Source of the DNA: an uncultured Ruminiclostridium sp.
GTDB lineage: Bacteria > Bacillota > Clostridia > Oscillospirales > Ruminococcaceae
Length of the DNA stretch: 10,450 nucleotides
Assembly: GCA_910585505.1 (NCBI GenBank)
Contig: CAJUFF010000002.1
Coordinates: 29,883 to 40,332, forward strand
Reading direction: 5' to 3'
Shown piece by piece: positions 1 through 5,334 of this stretch. The position numbers and the translations under genes were made by a program. The notes below the pieces were generated by a model that saw only the letters and a program-made list of their open reading frames with translations, made no database searches and was not told the DNA's origin. How positions within the stretch are numbered: position 1 is the first letter of the stretch; the number at the start of each line of letters is the position of its first letter.

Positions 1-684
1 AAGCTGGCTCATCCCAACAGCCGCTTTACCGCTCCCGCCGAAAACTGCCCCTGCATTTCCAAGGAGTTCAACAATCCCGCCGGCGTTCCCATTTCCGCAA
101 TGATTTTCGGTGGACGCAGAGCCAAGACCGCTCCTCTGGTATACCAGAGCTTTGACTGGAACCATGGTGTATTCGTAGGCTCCATTATGGCTTCCGAGAC
201 CACTGCCGCCGCTGCAGGCGCCGTTGGCGTTGTAAGGCGCGATCCTATGGCTATGCTCCCATTCTGTGGCTATAACATGGCGGATTATTGGCAGCATTGG
301 GTAGATATGGGCGCTAAGCTTGGGGAAAATGCTCCCAAGATCTTCAACGTTAACTGGTTCAGAACTGACGACGAGGGTCACTTCATATGGCCCGGATTCG
401 GTGACAATATGCGCGTTCTTGACTGGATTATCCAACGTGTGGAAGGTAATGTTGACGCTGTTAAAACAGCCATCGGATACGAGCCTAAGCCTGAAGACAT
501 CAACATTGAGGGTCTTGAGAATGAAGGTATCACCTTAGATGTAGTAAAAGATCTTCTTTCCGTTGATGTTGAATATTGGAAAGAGGACGTTAAGGGTATC
601 AAGGAATTTTACGCTAAGTTCGGAGATAAACTTCCAGATGAGATGAAGAAGCAGCTTGCCGCTCTTGAATCCCGTCTTGGTTAA
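1..684 (+). CDS. pckG: Phosphoenolpyruvate carboxykinase (GTP), C-terminal part
   Basis: Catalyses the reversible GTP-dependent conversion of oxaloacetate to phosphoenolpyruvate and CO2 in the cytosol, linking the C4 acid pool to glycolysis/gluconeogenesis. The reading frame is open from base 1, so the start lies outside the window; 227 residues remain, roughly the last third of a family of about 600 residues. Family motifs seen are FGGRRAKTAPLVYQSF followed by the DWNHGVFVG block, an ASETTAAAAG stretch, and VNWFRTDDEGHF followed by IWPGFGDNMRVLDWI. These are typical of the GTP enzyme rather than the ATP enzyme (PckA). The metal- and nucleotide-binding loops nearer the middle of the protein are not in view. 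The tail (about the last 70 residues) is acidic and helical, as usual. No clear intrinsic terminator follows the stop; the next structured element is the inverted repeat at 738-838. Confidence 0.95.
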   Translation, partial: KLAHPNSRFTAPAENCPCISKEFNNPAGVPISAMIFGGRRAKTAPLVYQSFDWNHGVFVGSIMASETTAAAAGAVGVVRRDPMAMLPFCGYNMADYWQHWVDMGAKLGENAPKIFNVNWFRTDDEGHFIWPGFGDNMRVLDWIIQRVEGNVDAVKTAIGYEPKPEDINIEGLENEGITLDVVKDLLSVDVEYWKEDVKGIKEFYAKFGDKLPDEMKKQLAALESRLG

Positions 685-737
685 ATATTGATAAACGTAG
701 GTTTTTCACAAAAAGCAATAAATTTTGGATAAAATAA

Positions 738-838
738 CAACAGGCAGGAGATTATCGGTTCTCGCGATCGCTGAACGGAGAATGTGCTATCCTTCGGCGA
801 TACGGCGTTGGTGTCCGATAATCTCCTGTACTGCTGTT
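738..838. repeat. Inverted repeat / possible three-way-junction RNA before mazG
   Basis: Two perfect 14-base arms, CAGGAGATTATCGG (745-758) and its complement (815-828), are separated by 56 bases. Outside them AACAG/CTGTT (about 739-743 and 834-838) could extend the stem past a bulge. Inside, TTCTC (759-763) pairs with GAGAA (778-782), and TATCC (788-792) pairs with GGCGATA around a TTCG tetraloop closed by C-G (793-796). Together this suggests a three-way junction of about 85 nt. No T-run follows, so it is not a normal terminator. If mazG starts at 877 it lies wholly in the untranslated leader. It could be a cis-acting leader, an sRNA or a short palindromic mobile repeat; I match it to no riboswitch class I know. 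Confidence 0.55.
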
Positions 839-876
839 TATTCAATGTTTTATATGGAACGAGGGAATATTTTAAA

Positions 877-1674
877 TTGGAAAAAGAAGTTTATCCCAAA
901 AAGGATCTTTACGGCATAAATGATTTGTTGGCAATAATGAATATACTTCGCAGTGAAAATGGCTGCGCTTGGGACAGGGAACAGGATCATGAATCCATAC
1001 GAATGAACGTGCTGGAAGAGGCATATGAAGTTATGGAAGCCATTGACGCAAAGGATAGTGAGCATCTTAGAGAGGAACTGGGCGATCTGCTTTTGCAGGT
1101 GGTGTTTCATACGCAGCTTGAAAATGAAGCGGATTCCTTTGATTTTAACGGCGTATGCGACGGTATATGTAAAAAGCTTATTTACCGTCATCCGCATGTG
1201 TTCGGAAATATACACGTGGACAGCTCCGATGAAGTATTGAAAAATTGGGATTCTCTTAAAAGCAGGTCAAAAGGGCAGGAAACTGCCTATGAGCGTCTGA
1301 CCTCGGTGCCTAAGCTGCTTCCCGCGCTTATGAGGGGAGACAAGGTGTGCAAGCGTGCAGTCAATTCCGGCATAAAAGGAGATACCGGGGAATTTGCGAT
1401 TCAGAATCTTAAGGACAAGGTGGTACAGTTGGAGCGGGCGTTGTCGAAAGATGACGAAATTGAGGGAAAAATCGGTGAAGTTCTTCTTGCCTGCTGCAAT
1501 TTATCAAATATTTATAAAAAAGATAGTGAAAAAAGCTTGACAACGGCAATAAATCGGTTTATAATGCAATTTGGGGATTTGGAAGCGAAGACGACAGAGA
1601 ATGGAGCTTCCATTGACCAAGTGTCGGAAGAAGAAATAAAAATACTTTTTTCGACGGAAAACAACAACGGCTGA
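877..1674 (+). CDS. mazG: MazG family nucleoside triphosphate pyrophosphohydrolase
   Basis: Hydrolyses (d)NTPs, including aberrant ones, to NMP and pyrophosphate in the cytosol. With the TTG start at 877 (AGGG at 862-865, about 11 bases upstream) it has 265 residues. The typical opening LRSENGCAWDREQDHES is at 24-40. The catalytic metal-binding signature EExxE...ExxD is complete in the N-terminal domain: E47, E48, E51, E67, D70. The second MazG domain is recognisable by PKLLPALMRGDK and a C-terminal NRFIMQF, but its own acidic motif is degraded (DKVVQLE and KIGEV instead of EExxE and ElGD). A longer frame starts at GTG 784 but would read through the inverted repeat and adds no conserved sequence. 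Unlike B. subtilis YabN there is no tetrapyrrole-methylase domain fused in front. It leads the HU-rqcP-yabP-yabQ-divIC set. The family call is firm; the start is less sure. Confidence 0.9.
   Translation: MEKEVYPKKDLYGINDLLAIMNILRSENGCAWDREQDHESIRMNVLEEAYEVMEAIDAKDSEHLREELGDLLLQVVFHTQLENEADSFDFNGVCDGICKKLIYRHPHVFGNIHVDSSDEVLKNWDSLKSRSKGQETAYERLTSVPKLLPALMRGDKVCKRAVNSGIKGDTGEFAIQNLKDKVVQLERALSKDDEIEGKIGEVLLACCNLSNIYKKDSEKSLTTAINRFIMQFGDLEAKTTENGASIDQVSEEEIKILFSTENNNG
1537..1565 (+). promoter_or_regulatory. Perfect consensus sigma-A promoter inside mazG, likely for HU
   Basis: TTGACA (1537-1542), exactly 17 bases, then TATAAT (1560-1565): both hexamers match the housekeeping consensus in full. 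It lies in the 3' end of mazG, with predicted start near 1572, giving an HU leader of about 155 nt. A dedicated strong promoter suits HU, usually an abundant protein. The motif is read from sequence; activity is inferred. Confidence 0.6.
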
Positions 1675-1727
1675 CTTGTAAATCAACAAGTTAAAATAAG
1701 TCGAAATAGAAAGGAAAGGTCGTAAAA

Positions 1728-2003
1728 ATGACAAAATCTGAACTTATCGCGTCTATCGCAACCAAAACAGGACTCACCAAGAAAACTGCCGAGGAGGTTC
1801 TCGAAGCGTTTATAGGTACTGTAAGCGAATCTCTTTCCAAGGGTGAAAAAGTACAGCTCGTTGGTTTCGGAACGTTCGAGGTAAGAGAGCGCTCCGAGAG
1901 AAGCGGTATCAACCCTCAGACCCGTGAAAAGATAACAATTGCCGCAACAAAAACTCCTGCTTTCAAAGCGGGATCTGCTCTTAAGGAAGCGGTTGCCGAG
2001 TAA
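1728..2003 (+). CDS. hup: HU family DNA-binding protein
   Basis: A small histone-like protein that binds and bends DNA as a dimer and organises the nucleoid. Its 91 residues equal the usual HU length. The N-terminal helical dimerisation part (about 1-40) begins MTKSELIASIATKTGLTKK. The family signature GFGTFEVRERSER is at 46-58, and the beta-arm tip carries G60-N62-P63, the proline that intercalates into DNA in HU/IHF proteins. The tail TPAFKAGSALKEAV is canonical. The ATG is preceded by an AAAGGAAAGG purine tract (1710-1719). It sits 53 bases after mazG, with a small hairpin at 1674-1691 (ACTTGT/ACAAGT) over the mazG stop. Expression probably comes mainly from the promoter at 1537-1565 and ends at the terminator at 2026-2066. 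HU rather than IHF is favoured by length and context. Confidence 0.96.
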   Translation: MTKSELIASIATKTGLTKKTAEEVLEAFIGTVSESLSKGEKVQLVGFGTFEVRERSERSGINPQTREKITIAATKTPAFKAGSALKEAVAE

Positions 2004-2025
2004 TTTTTATAAAAAAGCAAAAGTG

Positions 2026-2066
2026 TAAGCGGCACGGTACATTTTGTATTAGCCGCTTATTTTTTT
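2026..2066 (+). terminator. Intrinsic terminator/attenuator between HU and rqcP
   Basis: Stem TAAGCGGC (2026-2033) with GCCGCTTA (2052-2059), an inner TAC/GTA pairing, then seven Ts (2060-2066). The T-run ends only 18 bases before the rqcP start, and I see no convincing promoter between. rqcP probably depends on read-through, so this may set a high HU to low RqcP ratio. Confidence 0.85.
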
Positions 2067-2084
2067 GAAAAAGGAGAATGTAAA

Positions 2085-2324
2085 ATGCGTCTTGACAAGT
2101 ATCTGAAGGTTTCAAGGCTTATAAAGCGCCGCACCGTGGCCAACGAGGCATGTGATGCGGAAAAAATATTGGTTAACGGAAAGCCTGCCAGAGCTTCCTA
2201 TGAAGTAAAGCTGAATGATATAATAGAGATACAGATGGGAAAAACGCCTCTTAAGGTAAGAGTTTTGAAAATAGTCGAGGTAGTAGGCAAAGAGGGCAGC
2301 TCTGAGTTGTACGAAGCTCTTTAA
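2085..2324 (+). CDS. rqcP: S4-domain RNA-binding protein RqcP (YabO/Hsp15 family)
   Basis: RqcP works with RqcH in bacterial ribosome-associated quality control, binding the 50S subunit with peptidyl-tRNA and supporting alanine tailing of stalled nascent chains. The 79 residues are an S4 RNA-binding domain (about 1-60) plus a short tail. The opening MRLDKYLKVSRLIKRR is nearly that of B. subtilis YabO as I remember it, with the conserved basic residues R2, K5, R11, K14, R15 and R16. It has a strong AAGGAG (2071-2076) eight bases before ATG. Its place between mazG/HU and yabP matches the mazG(yabN)-yabO-yabP-yabQ-divIC order, which supports RqcP over other S4 proteins such as E. coli-type Hsp15. 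It lies directly behind the HU terminator. Confidence 0.93.
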   Translation: MRLDKYLKVSRLIKRRTVANEACDAEKILVNGKPARASYEVKLNDIIEIQMGKTPLKVRVLKIVEVVGKEGSSELYEAL

Positions 2325-2330
2325 AAAAAC

Positions 2331-2395
2331 TTGTTCTAAAAAAACCTCCGCGGCATAATATTAAATAAAAAAGATTGTCCGGTTGGAGGTGCTTT
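2331..2395 (+). promoter_or_regulatory. yabP promoter candidate and SD-sequestering hairpin
   Basis: Two overlapping signals. (a) A candidate promoter, TTGTTC (2331-2336), 17 bases, CATAAT (2354-2359); the CATAATAT at 2354-2361 also resembles a sigma-E -10, as expected for a mother-cell sporulation operon. (b) ACCTCC (2344-2349) is the exact complement of the yabP Shine-Dalgarno GGAGGT (2385-2390), with CGG (2351-2353)/CCG (2379-2381) as an inner stem. A read-through transcript could hide the ribosome binding site, while one starting near 2366 would lack the anti-SD strand. The pairing is seen; function is inferred. Confidence 0.45.
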
Positions 2396-2674
2396 ATGAC
2401 GGAACAAAAAAATATCGTTCAGAGTCTGGTTATGGAAAATAGGAGGCGGCTGGTGCTGTCCGGCGTTAAAGAGGTGGATGGCTTTACCGAAACGGAGGTG
2501 AGCTTGTTCACTGAGATGGGACAGCTTACAGTTAAAGGCAGAAACCTGCGTGTGAGTCAGGTAGATACCGATACCGGAGAACTGGTAATGACGGGAGACA
2601 CTGTCACATCGCTGGTCTATTCCGATAAGCCAAGGCGGACTCCCGATAACTTTATAACAAAGCTGTTTAGGTAA
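2396..2674 (+). CDS. yabP: Sporulation protein YabP
   Basis: YabP belongs to a small sporulation family (YabP/YqfC) required for normal spore formation; in B. subtilis yabP and yabQ are expressed in the mother cell under sigma-E. The 92-residue protein shows the family pattern of short beta strands: RRRLVLSGVKEVDGF, then SLFTEMGQLTVKGRNLRV and a GELVMTGDTVTSLVY block. No signal peptide or membrane segment is seen. The ATG at 2396 is chosen because GGAGGT lies five bases upstream; an in-frame TTG at 2375 would add seven unconserved residues. It lies just upstream of yabQ (six-base gap), and its leader can form the hairpin described at 2331-2395. It is direct evidence that the host forms endospores. 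Confidence 0.92.
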   Translation: MTEQKNIVQSLVMENRRRLVLSGVKEVDGFTETEVSLFTEMGQLTVKGRNLRVSQVDTDTGELVMTGDTVTSLVYSDKPRRTPDNFITKLFR

Positions 2675-2680
2675 GCCGCT

Positions 2681-3247
2681 ATGTTTGAAAATATCAATTC
2701 GACTTTCGTCCAGTGTCTGAGTTTTCTGGCGATGGGAGCGGTTCTTGGCTTATGTTATGAGCTGCTCAGGGTGCTGCGTATGCTGTTCCGGCATCCGACG
2801 GTTATGGTTTTTATCGAGGACACACTGTTTTTTGCAGCTTGCGGGCTGGTAAGCTTTATTTTAGCTCTCTGGGTCGGGATAGGCTATTTCAGGATATATT
2901 ATATTGTTTTTGAAGCAATAGGCGCGTCGCTGTATTTTTTAACATTAGGCAGACTGATCAACTATTGTTTAAGAAAAGCAGTTAATGCCGCGAAAAAAAT
3001 ATCCCGATCGCTTTACGGAAAGATTAAGCCAAAGGCGGCAGTTTTGTTTATGCCTATCGGTAAAAAAGTTAAAGGATTATTTAGTAATATCGCTGAATTT
3101 TTTTCAGGTTTAATATTTAATCATAAAAAGCACTTGCAAAGTACAGATGAAATGTTGTATAATAGTAAAATCGACTCTATTGAGAATTCGGGTGAAGGGG
3201 GCGTTGTCGGCGGTGTCATTAAAGCTAAAATCAGAAAAAAGACGTAG
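2681..3247 (+). CDS. yabQ: Spore cortex biosynthesis protein YabQ
   Basis: YabQ is a membrane protein of the outer forespore membrane, needed for spore cortex peptidoglycan formation in B. subtilis. The 188-residue protein has three or four hydrophobic segments in its first half: about residues 9-29, 44-68 and 70-93. A strongly basic, probably cytoplasmic C-terminal half follows (many K/R, for example KKISRSLYGKIKPK). The N-terminal segment containing GAVLGLCYELLRVLRMLFRH is the most family-like part. The ATG follows yabP by six bases, with AGG upstream, consistent with translational coupling. The last 35 bases overlap the divIC-like gene in another frame, so the two are likely co-transcribed and coupled. 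The tail beyond about residue 110 is variable and I recognise no motif in it. Confidence 0.88.
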   Translation: MFENINSTFVQCLSFLAMGAVLGLCYELLRVLRMLFRHPTVMVFIEDTLFFAACGLVSFILALWVGIGYFRIYYIVFEAIGASLYFLTLGRLINYCLRKAVNAAKKISRSLYGKIKPKAAVLFMPIGKKVKGLFSNIAEFFSGLIFNHKKHLQSTDEMLYNSKIDSIENSGEGGVVGGVIKAKIRKKT

Positions 3248-3509
3248 CCCGTTTATATTGCGCCTGATTTTGTTTGCCGTTTTTGTCGTTGTAGCGGCTC
3301 ACCTTGTGTCTATGCAATTTGAGATAGCAAAAAAGAAATCTGAGCTTAATGAAATAAACAGCAATCTTGAGGCTGTTATGGTTTCAAATGAACAGCTTAA
3401 GCGGTACTACGCGGAGGAAAACAGAAAGGAATATATAGAACAGATAGCGAGAGATCAGCTTGATTATTCTTATTCCGATGAAACCGTATACTATTTTATA
3501 CCTAAATGA
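3213..3509 (+). CDS. divIC: Septum formation initiator DivIC/FtsB-like protein
   Basis: A bitopic divisome protein that, with FtsL and DivIB, regulates septal peptidoglycan synthesis. Read from GTG 3213 it has 98 residues: a short basic cytoplasmic tail (KLKSEKRR), one membrane helix (about 14-34), an extracellular coiled coil (about 35-70) and the family-typical end with a YIEQIARDQLDY block then PK. The start is uncertain. GTG 3213 has an AAGGGGG tract (3195-3201) about 11 bases upstream; GTG 3192 and a longer frame from 3147 are alternatives that add only unconserved residues inside yabQ. It overlaps yabQ by 35 bases. Position after yabQ matches B. subtilis divIC, though the S1-domain gene yabR that follows there is absent. 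It is followed at once by the terminator at 3513-3557. Confidence 0.88.
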   Translation: MSLKLKSEKRRSPFILRLILFAVFVVVAAHLVSMQFEIAKKKSELNEINSNLEAVMVSNEQLKRYYAEENRKEYIEQIARDQLDYSYSDETVYYFIPK

Positions 3510-3512
3510 TAA

Positions 3513-3557
3513 AAATCAAGCGCGATAAAGCTCAACCGGCTTTACCGCGCTTGATTT
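3513..3557. terminator. Hairpin terminator between convergent genes
   Basis: A perfect 12-bp stem, AAATCAAGCGCG (3513-3524) with its complement (3546-3557), continues after one mismatch with TAAAGC/GCTTTA around a 7-nt loop. It separates divIC from the convergent gene, whose stop codon overlaps the right arm. T-rich sequence follows on the plus strand (ATTGTTTTAATT) and less clearly on the minus strand. It probably serves both directions. Confidence 0.8.
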
Positions 3558-4512
3558 ATTGTTTTAATTCCTTGCTTTCATTGAATCTGTCATACAGCGC
3601 AAGATCTGTATTGTCTACCGCATCAGCTATGCTGCTACACAGCTCTCTTACAAATATATCGTTTCTGTTGAAAAAGCTATTTTGTGCCTTGGTGAATCCG
3701 TTTAATCTGTTGTTTGGATTAAGGGCGGAGGGACGGGGGATATTGCCGTTCATTTCACCGGAATCAATGTTTCCGACAATTTTTTTTCTATCATCAATTA
3801 TGGTGGTAAGATTGTCAAGGGCGTAATTGTGACCGTCGCTGATGGAGTTAAAATATGTGGCAGCGGCAAAAAGATAAGGTATGTACTTGACATTGGTGAA
3901 AATCTGACTGCTCCAGGAATTGTAAAGGAAATAACTTTCATATGGAGTATAAAGATATGGAGAGCCGAATCCTAAAGTAAGCATTCCTGCGTCTGTCCAA
4001 TAAGCGGTAAGAGCGGCGTCGATACCGCAAAGCGATGTGTTCAGAGGACAGATATTGATTGGAAAGCAGCCGAAGTTGTCATTCCATTCAATAAAATCTT
4101 CAATAATTTTGTCGTTTTCTCCGAAATCGGATACCAAGCGAATCGCCGCACATCCAGCGTCCATAGCCTTGTCTCTTATATCGCAAAGCTCATCAAATTC
4201 AAGTCCGCCGCATTCCACCTCAAGCATTATTTTGAGTGAAGAAAGTTTTTTGGCTACCGCAATCATATTCAGCGGCAAAACAAGGTATTTAAACCTTTTT
4301 TGGGTTATTATTTCAAAATCCTCTATTCCTTCGATCCTGAAAATAAATTTTTCTCCGGTATTTACATCGCCGAGAAACGACATTGCTCTCCTGTCTATTT
4401 CGGCGTAGTCAACGCCGCTCTGAAAAAGAGAGGCTATGTACCCCCTTACGCTTTTCTGTGTCGCTTTTTCCGAAAAATCAATGCTGCAAAGGCTGTTATC
4501 CACTATAAGCAT
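3556..4512 (-). CDS. Divergent DRE-TIM-like beta/alpha-barrel protein, function unknown
   Basis: No function can be assigned. The 318-residue soluble protein reads like a beta/alpha barrel related to the HMGL/isopropylmalate/homocitrate synthase group. It opens with a strand IVDNSLCSID where the family has D-T-T-L-R-D-G-E, followed by an EK helix and SGVDYAEIDRRAM, recalling the GVDxIEVG strand. An internal MDAGCAAIRLVSDFG resembles the aGad-laDT-G region, and a later DAALTAYWTDAGMLTLGFGS matches the nalaAveAGa-vd-T strand. Catalytic hallmarks are missing: the DRE arginine is cysteine and no HxH metal pair is visible. It may bind a ligand or have a changed chemistry. The ATG is used here; a TTG at 4524 (AAGGA six bases upstream) would add four residues. 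It is monocistronic with its own promoter (4564-4592) and a palindrome in the leader. Confidence 0.7.
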   Translation of the reverse strand: MLIVDNSLCSIDFSEKATQKSVRGYIASLFQSGVDYAEIDRRAMSFLGDVNTGEKFIFRIEGIEDFEIITQKRFKYLVLPLNMIAVAKKLSSLKIMLEVECGGLEFDELCDIRDKAMDAGCAAIRLVSDFGENDKIIEDFIEWNDNFGCFPINICPLNTSLCGIDAALTAYWTDAGMLTLGFGSPYLYTPYESYFLYNSWSSQIFTNVKYIPYLFAAATYFNSISDGHNYALDNLTTIIDDRKKIVGNIDSGEMNGNIPRPSALNPNNRLNGFTKAQNSFFNRNDIFVRELCSSIADAVDNTDLALYDRFNESKELKQ

Positions 4513-4533
4513 ATTTTGTAACAAATCCCTTCC

Positions 4534-4550
4534 TTCGGATCAGATCCGAA
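4534..4550. promoter_or_regulatory. 17-bp perfect palindrome in the leader of the barrel-protein gene
   Basis: TTCGGATC, one central base, GATCCGAA: both 8-base arms match exactly. It sits just downstream of the predicted start of transcription (about 4557, minus strand) and directly against the purine-rich ribosome binding region, a place where a bound repressor or small hairpin would control the gene. I do not recognise a known operator. Confidence 0.5.
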
Positions 4551-4563
4551 AATACTATACAAT

Positions 4564-4592
4564 ATTTTAACACATTCCGATTTTTTTTGCAA
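4564..4592 (-). promoter_or_regulatory. Sigma-A-type promoter for the barrel-protein gene
   Basis: On the minus strand TTGCAA (4592-4587), 17 bases, TAAAAT (4569-4564). Hexamers are 5/6 and 5/6 to consensus with ideal spacing. Predicted start near 4557, followed by the 17-bp palindrome and the gene. Confidence 0.6.
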
Positions 4593-4630
4593 CAAGAAAT
4601 TTATTGAAAAATTAAAAGAAAAATTTACGT

Positions 4631-4680
4631 AAAAAACGGCCTACCGAAAGACAGATAAAAAGGACTGACTTCGGCAAGCC
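4631..4680 (-). terminator. Intrinsic terminator of the zinc-ribbon gene
   Basis: On the minus strand GGC and CCGAA (4680-4670) pair with TTCGG and GCC (4648-4638) across a 3x3 internal loop, followed by G and six Ts (4636-4631). It lies 18 bases beyond the stop of the zinc-ribbon gene and separates it from the promoter of the downstream minus-strand gene, so the two minus-strand genes are independent units. Confidence 0.75.
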
Positions 4681-4698
4681 TGCATAAACGCTTATGTA

Positions 4699-5133
4699 TC
4701 AATAATAATAACCCGTGAATAAGTCGGAAAAGGCAAATCCGAGTGAAAAGACCACGATCATCATTATAATTACCAATCCTACCATTATGGCTTTACAAAT
4801 AAGCATTGCGCGGCAGTAATTTTTCTTGGCAATGGGGGTGGTATCGCTAAAGCCCCATACAAAAAGCAGAATAATGCTTATAATACCTAAAAGATTGGTG
4901 AGCAGAACGGTGCCTACCCATGATCCTAATGTCATTGAGTCGCTGCTCTGAAAGGGAGCGGGGTATTGTTGTCCATAAGGTTGGTTATACGACTGATTGT
5001 AGGATTGATTATTGTAATTCTGCTGATAACCGCTGTTCACGGGTTGTACTTCAATATACTGCATTCCGCAGCGCGGGCATATGTTGGCATCGTCTTCAAA
5101 TATGTTTCCGCAGTTCTGGCAGGTTTTTGACAT
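4699..5133 (-). CDS. Zinc-ribbon membrane protein with Q/N/Y-rich linker, function unknown
   Basis: 144 residues. An N-terminal zinc ribbon has Cys at 5, 8, 19 and 22 (TCQNCG...ICPRCG). A low-complexity linker (about 33-62) is rich in Gln, Asn and Tyr with repeated QSYN/QPYGQQY units. Two predicted membrane helices follow (about 71-95 and 108-136) with a short loop containing KKNYCRAML between them. The second half resembles the small membrane module common in zinc-ribbon proteins of gut Firmicutes, where a W-x-F turn precedes an N-rich loop and an A-R/K-A segment; the role of that module is not established. No signal peptide is seen, so the zinc ribbon is probably cytoplasmic. The start is firm: AGGAGG eight bases before ATG. 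It has its own promoter (5241-5269) and terminator and is therefore monocistronic. Confidence 0.85.
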   Translation of the reverse strand: MSKTCQNCGNIFEDDANICPRCGMQYIEVQPVNSGYQQNYNNQSYNQSYNQPYGQQYPAPFQSSDSMTLGSWVGTVLLTNLLGIISIILLFVWGFSDTTPIAKKNYCRAMLICKAIMVGLVIIMMIVVFSLGFAFSDLFTGYYY

Positions 5134-5240
5134 TGAGGGTTCCTCCTGTTGTTCAGCTTTGAGCCGTTATTAGATACGTGTTCAATTGAAGCTTCGTTGT
5201 TTGTTTTCCGTCTTTCTATATTTAAACACTTTCCGAAATT

Positions 5241-5269
5241 ATATTATCACAAAATAAGCTTCGTGTCAA
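5241..5269 (-). promoter_or_regulatory. Strong sigma-A promoter for the zinc-ribbon gene
   Basis: Minus strand: TTGACA (5269-5264), 17 bases, TAATAT (5246-5241). The -35 is perfect and the -10 is close to consensus. The predicted start near 5234 gives a leader of about 100 nt before the ATG. Confidence 0.7.
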
Positions 5270-5279
5270 TAGCTTATAT

Positions 5280-5316
5280 CAATATTTGATCAAGTTGTAG
5301 ACTTGATTAAATATTG
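5280..5316. repeat. 16-bp AT-rich hairpin upstream of both flanking promoters
   Basis: Arms 5280-5295 (CAATATTTGATCAAGT) and 5301-5316 are complementary over 16 bp with one G-U wobble and a 5-nt loop (TGTAG). No T-run follows on either strand, so it is not a standard terminator. It lies ten bases upstream of the -35 of the minus-strand zinc-ribbon gene and just before the rod element at 5335-5486. It could be an operator for a dimeric regulator. Confidence 0.55.
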
Positions 5317-5334
5317 CACCCTAAGCACTATGGC

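Noticed and set aside
784..876. Longer mazG reading frame from GTG 784
   Set aside because: It would be translated through the inverted repeat, adds 31 unconserved residues and lacks a convincing ribosome binding site; TTG 877 fits the family start better.
850..1215. 121-codon minus-strand open frame
   Set aside because: Antisense to the conserved core of mazG with no supporting features.
3147..3212. Frameshift or gene fusion between yabQ and divIC
   Set aside because: Both proteins are complete; the longer divIC frame only extends backwards over yabQ without conserved sequence, so a normal gene overlap is enough.
4037..4521. Plus-strand open frames over the barrel-protein gene
   Set aside because: No ribosome binding sites or recognisable motifs, and they overlap a gene with its own promoter and a family-like protein pattern.
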